The notes under the pieces: generated by a model
Seen by the model: only the letters and a program-made list of their open reading frames with translations
Told to the model about the DNA's origin: nothing
Databases searched by the model: none
Part shown: positions 6,007 through 9,834 of the stretch, piece by piece
How positions within the stretch are numbered: position 1 is the stretch's first letter
Layout: each line of letters opens with the position of its first letter
Assembly: GCA_023426865.1 (NCBI GenBank)
Contig: JAEZBT010000214.1
Coordinates: 1-9,834, forward strand
Length of the DNA stretch: 9,834 nucleotides
DNA from: Actinomycetes bacterium
GTDB lineage: Bacteria; Actinomycetota; Actinomycetes; Actinomycetales; Cellulomonadaceae
Reading direction: 5' to 3'
Made by a program: the position numbers and the translations under genes

Positions 6007-7491
6007 TCAGTCGATCAGGGAGTCCAGGAGCTTCCCGGGATCGCGCACGCCGTCGCGCAGCGCGCGACCGAACCCCCCGAGGCCGGCTTTCTCCAGGTCG
6101 GCGTCTGGCGGCAGCGTGGTCTTCGCCTCCTCTGCGGGCTCCCGACCGCCCTGTGCTCCCGCGACGGCGGCCCATGCCAATGCCACGACATCGTCCTCGT
6201 GCGGGACGTGCGCGGCGCGGCCGTAGTCGATCAGCCAGCCGCCGCCGTCAGGTGCCACGAGGATGTTCCACGACCGCACGTCGTTGTGGTGGACGCCTTG
6301 CGCGCGCAGGTCGCGCAGGGTCGTCAGGACGTCGGCGACCACGGTGCGCAGGGCAGCCGGCCTCAGGGGAGGACCCTCGCTGAGGAGATGCCCTTCGATC
6401 CGCCGCATCGCGACCAGGGCGTGGTCGTGGTCGAGGTGCACGTCGTCCACGACCAGCGCGTGGTGCACGGGCCGGCCCGACGACAGGAGCGTGTGGACGT
6501 ACAGCTCGCCGATGATCTGGCGCCAGTTGTCCTCGGCGTCCCGCGTGAAGTCGTACTCCTTGATCACGTGCGTCGCGGAGTGGTAGTAACGCCGCCGCCA
6601 TGGGCCCTCAGAGACGGGGGAGTTCCGGTACGCCTCCCGGCTGACGCTGTCGAACGCGTACTCGTGGTCGCCCACGCGGACGACCTGCGGACGGGCGAGC
6701 CGGTAGATCGGCCGACGGTGCGTGGACAGGTGGGTCGTGAAGGTTCCCAATCGCGTGAGCTCGGAGCGCTCGCGGACCGGGTCCAGGAGGGTCAGCGGGT
6801 CATCCGGCTGCGCGGCGTCCCAGAACAGGTCGGGGTCCTCGCCCCGGGAGGCGAGCTCGAGGAACACGACCGGGACGCGGTCGAGCAGCTCGGTGAGGAT
6901 CTGCTGAGCAGCGTCGAGGCCCTGGAAATGGATGATGTGGTGGAAGACGGCCAGGACGAACGCGTAGTCGTACGCGCCCGGCTCGATGGACCGGACAGTC
7001 TCGAGCGTCAACTCCTTGGTCACGAACGTGACGGGGATTCCGGTGACCTCGCCCACGTGCCGGGCGACCTCCGTGTTCGCCGCGTTGTACTCCCAGCCGG
7101 TCACGTGCGCGCCGCGGTCGGCGAAGTAGAAGGACATGTAGCCGAGCGAGGAGCCGATGTCGAGGATCCGCTTCCCGCGCACGCCGCTCATCCCCGCCTC
7201 GATGGCCCGCGCACGGTCCGCGGACGCACGCGCGGGCTCGGGGACGAGGCCGGCGAGTCCGTAGATCGGCTGGTAGGGCTCCACCTGCGCGAGGAGCCTG
7301 CGGAGCACCGTGAGCCGGTCGTCGACGTCCCGCGTGAGGACCCGGTGGATGTCGTCGACGGAGCGCTGCAGATCCGCGAGACGCCGGTTGCTGTCGCCTG
7401 CGACGACGAAGAGCCGACGCAGCGAACGGGTCATGGTCACCGGGGCGCGCAGGTAGGCGCCCACGCGGCGGATGGAGGGGGGAAGTGGCAC
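6007..7491 (-). CDS. Bifunctional methyltransferase-kinase, WbdD-like candidate chain-terminating enzyme
   Basis: A 494-residue single chain. Residues 1-30 are basic; 38-70 carry hydrophobics at 3-4 spacing (L38, L41, V45, I48, L52, V56, L60, L63, L67, V70), a likely coiled coil. YQPIYG (73-78) leads into a class I SAM methyltransferase with motif I ILDIGSSLGYMS (109-120), an acidic W-E-Y (133-135) and FHHIIHF (183-189). A kinase-like domain follows (about 270-440) with VIK lysine K311, a possible partner E329, catalytic D404 and N409 in HHNDVRSWNILV, and metal-binding D422 in IDYGRA. All key residues are present, so both activities may work. In E. coli O8/O9a, WbdD joins the same two activities, caps the polymannose end and stops growth. 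Neighbours wzm and wzt support the same role. The GTG start has AGGAAG eight bases upstream. Substrate and cap chemistry are unknown; a glycan-modifying enzyme without length control is the alternative. Confidence 0.85.
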   Translation of the reverse strand: MPLPPSIRRVGAYLRAPVTMTRSLRRLFVVAGDSNRRLADLQRSVDDIHRVLTRDVDDRLTVLRRLLAQVEPYQPIYGLAGLVPEPARASADRARAIEAGMSGVRGKRILDIGSSLGYMSFYFADRGAHVTGWEYNAANTEVARHVGEVTGIPVTFVTKELTLETVRSIEPGAYDYAFVLAVFHHIIHFQGLDAAQQILTELLDRVPVVFLELASRGEDPDLFWDAAQPDDPLTLLDPVRERSELTRLGTFTTHLSTHRRPIYRLARPQVVRVGDHEYAFDSVSREAYRNSPVSEGPWRRRYYHSATHVIKEYDFTRDAEDNWRQIIGELYVHTLLSSGRPVHHALVVDDVHLDHDHALVAMRRIEGHLLSEGPPLRPAALRTVVADVLTTLRDLRAQGVHHNDVRSWNILVAPDGGGWLIDYGRAAHVPHEDDVVALAWAAVAGAQGGREPAEEAKTTLPPDADLEKAGLGGFGRALRDGVRDPGKLLDSLID

Positions 7492-7562
7492 GGCTCGGTC
7501 TTCCTGCCCGCAGCAGAGCGAGCTGGTCGGGGGACGCTGGCGACGCTGCCGGAGCGCTGCGC

Positions 7563-7610
7563 CAGACTTTAGCGGGCGAGACCTCCCATGGCTCGCGAGG
7601 CTCAGACTTT
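7563..7610 (-). repeat. Direct repeat AAAGTCTG and hairpin after wzt
   Basis: AAAGTCTG occurs twice on the minus strand (7610-7603, beginning at the last A of the wzt stop, and 7570-7563), exactly 40 bases apart. Between them, bases 7578-7585 and 7597-7603 can pair in a 7-bp stem with one bulged A. The pair could be an operator with sites on one DNA face, and the hairpin a weak terminator or processing site. Both ideas are inference. Confidence 0.35.
7566..7571 (-). promoter_or_regulatory. Possible -10 box of the methyltransferase-kinase gene
   Basis: TAAAGT on the minus strand fits TANNNT, 74 bases before the GTG at 7491. No clear -35 is visible. The 118-base gap after wzt leaves room for an independent promoter, but read-through from wzt is equally possible. 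Confidence 0.3.
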
Positions 7611-8791
7611 CAGGCGACGTGCACGGTCGGTTGCAGATCGACGAGGCCGAAGCTCCGAGTAGAGCCTGCGGTCACCGTGAGGAGAGCCCCTTGGGCGATC
7701 TGGTGGATGGGTGTGCCGTCGCGATGGCCGATGGCACCGGCCACGTAGTACTGGCCCGCGGCCAGGTTGACGTCGGCCACGAGGAACTCCACCGCGCGTT
7801 CCCCACGCAACGGCGGCAGATCGACGCCCGCGAGGACCGTGTTGGTGCCGTACACCACCTGGGCCAGGGTCGTGTCGATCCTGATGCCGGCCCGCCAGTC
7901 GTCGAGCGGCGTGTCCGCGTGGTACGTGACACGGATGCGCAACGGGTCCCCGGAACGGATCTCCTCCGCCGGTCTGCCCGAGGCGTCGAGGAGCTCGACG
8001 GCCGCGACCGTGGCTAGGGGGGCCACCGGCGCGGCCTCTGCCGCCTCTGCCGCCAGCCGGTCCGCCTCGAATCCCTCGCGCAGGGCGCGCAGGGCCTCGT
8101 CCGGTGCGCCGTCCGCCGCGATGGAGCCGTGCTGAAGCACGATAGCGCGATCGCAGAGCTCACCGACCTGGGAGAGCGAGTGCGTCACCAGGACGATGGT
8201 GCGCCCCTCGTGCTGGAAGGTCTTGATGCGGTCCATGCACTTGCGCTGGAACGGCTCGTCGCCGACCGCGAGCACTTCGTCGACCAGGAGCACGTCCGGG
8301 TCCACGTGCACGGCGACGGCGAACGCCAGCCGCACGTACATGCCCGACGAGTAGAACTTCACCTGCGTGTCGATGAACGGCTCGATGCCGGAGAAGTCGA
8401 CGATCGCGTCGAAGTACCTGTCGGTCTGCGCCCGGGAGATGCCGAGGATCGCCGCGTTGAGATAGACGTTCTCGCGGCCGGTCAGGTCGGGGTGGAAGCC
8501 CGCGCCGAGCTCGAGCAGCGCGGCGAGGCGTCCGCGCAGGTATACGGACCCGCTCGTCGGCTGGAGGATGCCGCCGATCGTCTTGAGCAGCGTGCTCTTG
8601 CCGGAGCCGTTCGGGCCCACGAGGCCGACGGTCGAGCCGGAGCTGATCTCCGCGCTCACGTGGCTCAGCGCCCAGAAGTCGTCCTTGTGCATGTTGGAGC
8701 GGCCGAGGTTGACCAGGCGTTCCTTGAGCGACTTCTCCTTGCGGATGACGAAGCGCTTCGAGACGTCCTCGAACCTCACGACGGTCGTCAT
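7610..8791 (-). CDS. wzt: Polysaccharide ABC exporter, ATP-binding subunit with C-terminal extension
   Basis: A 393-residue ATPase that powers export of lipid-linked polysaccharide through Wzm. Walker A GPNGSGKST is at 59-67, ELGAGFHPDLTGRENV at 94-109 (typical of Wzt/TagH-type ATPases), the signature YSSGM at 147-151, Walker B VLLVDEVLAVGD at 167-178 and the switch histidine H204. After the ATPase (to about 240) an Ala/Glu-rich linker leads to a beta-rich domain (about 262-388), in the place of the carbohydrate-binding domain of E. coli O8/O9a Wzt. Short Wzt/TagH proteins lack this part. The ATG shares its A with the wzm stop (TGATG) and has AGGAG five bases upstream. The frame stays open further upstream, but that part lies over wzm in another frame and the ATPase fold begins here. 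Identification as an exporter ATPase is firm; the ligand of the extra domain is unknown. Confidence 0.94.
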   Translation of the reverse strand: MTTVVRFEDVSKRFVIRKEKSLKERLVNLGRSNMHKDDFWALSHVSAEISSGSTVGLVGPNGSGKSTLLKTIGGILQPTSGSVYLRGRLAALLELGAGFHPDLTGRENVYLNAAILGISRAQTDRYFDAIVDFSGIEPFIDTQVKFYSSGMYVRLAFAVAVHVDPDVLLVDEVLAVGDEPFQRKCMDRIKTFQHEGRTIVLVTHSLSQVGELCDRAIVLQHGSIAADGAPDEALRALREGFEADRLAAEAAEAAPVAPLATVAAVELLDASGRPAEEIRSGDPLRIRVTYHADTPLDDWRAGIRIDTTLAQVVYGTNTVLAGVDLPPLRGERAVEFLVADVNLAAGQYYVAGAIGHRDGTPIHQIAQGALLTVTAGSTRSFGLVDLQPTVHVA

Positions 8792-9735
8792 CACAGCTCC
8801 TGGGCGAAGTTGGCTTGCAGGCGGGCGAACACCCGCTGCGCGACCCAGAGGGCTACCAGGGACACCACCAGGGTGATGCCGAGCATGGTGCCGAGCGAGT
8901 CGGGGTAGCCGGCCGCTGGCTCGCCGTCGATCTCCCAGGTGTCGCCGTCGACCCAGAACGCCTTCTGGAAACCCATGACCACCTGGGTCATCGGGTTGGC
9001 GACGTAGAGCCACTGGAGGATGCCGTCGACCTTCTCGTCGACCATGGTCCACGCGTAGACGATCGGCGACGCCCAGAACAGGATCATGATGAGGATCTCG
9101 ACGAGGTACTGCACGTCGCGCAGGTACACGTTGACCGCCGAGAGCAGCATCGCCAGGGCGGTCGCCCAGACGATGAGCACCGCGAGGGCCAGCGCGCCGT
9201 AGCCCCATCGGGAGCCCGTGGGGAAGGCGCCGAGCACGGCCGTCGCGCCGATGAGGACGGCGAACTGGATGGCGAAGTTCACGAGCGCGGCGCCGACGAC
9301 GCTGAGCGGGAAGACCTCGCGCGGCAGGTAGACCTTCTTGATGAGGCCACTGTTGCCCACGATCGTGCCGGTGCCACCGATGACGATGTCGGAGAACAGC
9401 TGCCAGGCCGTCAGGCCCGTGAAGATGAAGACCGCGAAGGCCGGGATGCCGTCCGGGTTGCGGGTCGAGGACTCCGCGCCCAGGAACTTGCCGATCGCGA
9501 CGTAGTAGACGACGAGCATGGCCAGCGGCCGCGCGAAGCTCCAGAAGAAGCCGAGCGTGCTGTCCTTGTACTTGGCCTTGAGCTCGCGGCGGACGAGGAG
9601 CCCGAGGAGCTCCCGCTGGCCGACGATGTCGCGCACCGACTGCACGGTCCCGCGGAAGAAGCCTTGGCGAGGACCGGCGACGCGGAGCGGTTCCTCGGCG
9701 AGGCGCGCGGCGCGTTCGTCGCTCAGGCTGGTCAT
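8791..9735 (-). CDS. wzm: Polysaccharide ABC exporter, permease subunit (ABC-2 type)
   Basis: A 314-residue inner-membrane protein that forms the export channel with Wzt. After a hydrophilic N-terminus comes the amphipathic interface helix RRELKAKYKDSTLGFFWS (49-66). Hydrophobic segments lie at about 63-83, 98-120, 148-170, 178-203, 209-228 and 283-304, six as expected. Family motifs are NSGLIKKVYLPREVFPLS (128-145), YLRDVQYLVEI (204-214), ASPIVY (222-227) and ANPMTQVV (246-253). I chose the ATG at 9735, with AGGGAG three bases upstream. A GTG at 9756 would add seven residues but lacks a Shine-Dalgarno at good spacing, so the start is uncertain by 21 bases. It is the first gene of the block, overlapping wzt by one base. 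TagG-type teichoic acid permeases share this fold; the partner Wzt with its extra domain favours a Wzm-type exporter. Confidence 0.93.
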   Translation of the reverse strand: MTSLSDERAARLAEEPLRVAGPRQGFFRGTVQSVRDIVGQRELLGLLVRRELKAKYKDSTLGFFWSFARPLAMLVVYYVAIGKFLGAESSTRNPDGIPAFAVFIFTGLTAWQLFSDIVIGGTGTIVGNSGLIKKVYLPREVFPLSVVGAALVNFAIQFAVLIGATAVLGAFPTGSRWGYGALALAVLIVWATALAMLLSAVNVYLRDVQYLVEILIMILFWASPIVYAWTMVDEKVDGILQWLYVANPMTQVVMGFQKAFWVDGDTWEIDGEPAAGYPDSLGTMLGITLVVSLVALWVAQRVFARLQANFAQEL

Positions 9736-9787
9736 CGGCTCCCTGTCCGCCGGCACCGGGACGGTCGTCCCGGATGGAACGGCCCAC

Positions 9788-9793
9788 AGACTA
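9788..9793 (-). promoter_or_regulatory. Candidate -10 box of the wzm-wzt operon
   Basis: TAGTCT on the minus strand fits TANNNT and is followed by G, as at the rfbB promoter. It lies about 50 bases before the ATG at 9735. The expected spacer and -35 position (about 9794-9816) are occupied by a GC-only stretch with a run of ten C's on this strand, and no -35 consensus is seen. Confidence 0.4.
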
Positions 9794-9803
9794 CCCGGCG
9801 GGC

Positions 9804-9813
9804 GGGGGGGGGG
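9804..9813. repeat. Homopolymer run of ten G (plus strand)
   Basis: Ten consecutive G's on the plus strand, in the DNA just upstream of the candidate wzm -10 box. It is the longest homopolymer I noticed in the window. Such runs slip in replication and are also a common place for sequencing errors. Confidence 0.9.
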
Positions 9814-9814
9814 C

Positions 9815-9833
9815 GCGCCCGCCGCGCGGGCGC
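9815..9833. terminator. Strong GC hairpin upstream of wzm, possible terminator of a neighbouring unit
   Basis: GCGCCCGC (9815-9822) and GCGGGCGC (9826-9833) are perfect complements with a 3-base loop, an 8-bp all-GC stem at the window edge. It could end an adjacent transcript coming from the right and so insulate wzm. There is no T-tract, and the sequence beyond is not visible. Confidence 0.4.
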
Positions 9834-9834
9834 C

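Noticed and set aside
4418..6226. 602-codon plus-strand open frame in another frame of the amidase region
   Set aside because: It runs across the amidase stop and into the antiparallel gene, and its translation is low-complexity Arg/Gly/Ala.
6007..7491. Methyltransferase-kinase as an artefact of two genes merged by a frameshift
   Set aside because: The frame is continuous with no internal ribosome site or stop between domains, and the same fusion is known in WbdD.
5821..7572. 583-codon plus-strand open frame opposite the methyltransferase-kinase
   Set aside because: The minus strand contains complete SAM-binding and kinase motifs in order; this frame has none.
7610..9735. wzm-wzt as tagG-tagH for wall teichoic acid
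   Set aside because: The pairing of a C-terminally extended ATPase with a methyltransferase-kinase fits the Wzm/Wzt/WbdD type better, and no teichoic acid polymerase is present in the window.
8792..9787. N-terminal extension of wzt reading through wzm
   Set aside because: The frame is open only by base composition. The extension is Arg-rich, the wzm product is clear in the other frame, and an ATG with AGGAG begins the ATPase at 8791.
1..9834. CRISPR array, tRNA, rRNA, insertion sequence or attachment site
   Set aside because: I found no spaced repeat array, no cloverleaf-like segment, and no transposase, terminal inverted repeats or integrase. The short tandem repeats seen are coding.

Overview
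This is high-GC DNA (about 60-78% GC in the 60-base stretches I counted). It has GTG starts, AGGAGG ribosome sites, TANNNT -10 boxes and high-GC hairpins without T-tracts. The proteins look actinobacterial: an LCP ligase, a secreted PGRP amidase with DUF4214 repeats, and actinobacterial-type RmlB and Ugd. A Cellulomonas-like member of the Micrococcales is my best guess, but the sequence alone does not fix the genus. There is no rRNA, tRNA, CRISPR, transposase or phage signal. The window reads as part of a chromosomal cell-wall polysaccharide locus.

Layout, left to right. The first 42 bases hold the 5' end of a minus-strand gene that overlaps the stop of an LCP-family (LytR-CpsA-Psr) ligase gene (42-1277, minus). 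Upstream of the LCP gene, and separated from it by hairpins, is a two-gene minus-strand operon: rmlB/rfbB (2764-3759) followed by ugd (1404-2753). A 203-bp divergent promoter region separates this from a plus-strand gene (3963-5939) for a secreted zinc amidase of the PGRP type with four C-terminal DUF4214 repeats. That gene converges on a three-gene minus-strand block read from the right: wzm (ABC exporter permease), wzt (ATPase with a C-terminal extension) and a single-chain methyltransferase-kinase (6007-7491).

How they fit together. RmlB and Ugd supply dTDP-4-keto-6-deoxy-glucose and UDP-glucuronate. The Wzm/Wzt pair would export a lipid-linked polysaccharide completed in the cytoplasm, and the LCP protein would transfer it to peptidoglycan. 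The amidase remodels peptidoglycan outside the cell.

The most interesting signal is the methyltransferase-kinase next to a Wzt with a C-terminal domain. This is the arrangement of the Gram-negative E. coli O8/O9a type system, in which WbdD caps the chain end and the Wzt C-terminal domain recognises the cap for export. Here it appears in what looks like a Gram-positive, with the predicted coiled coil at the N-terminus instead of the C-terminus. A run of ten G's lies in the presumed promoter of wzm and may be a length-variable switch. No glycosyltransferase or polymerase is visible in the window.
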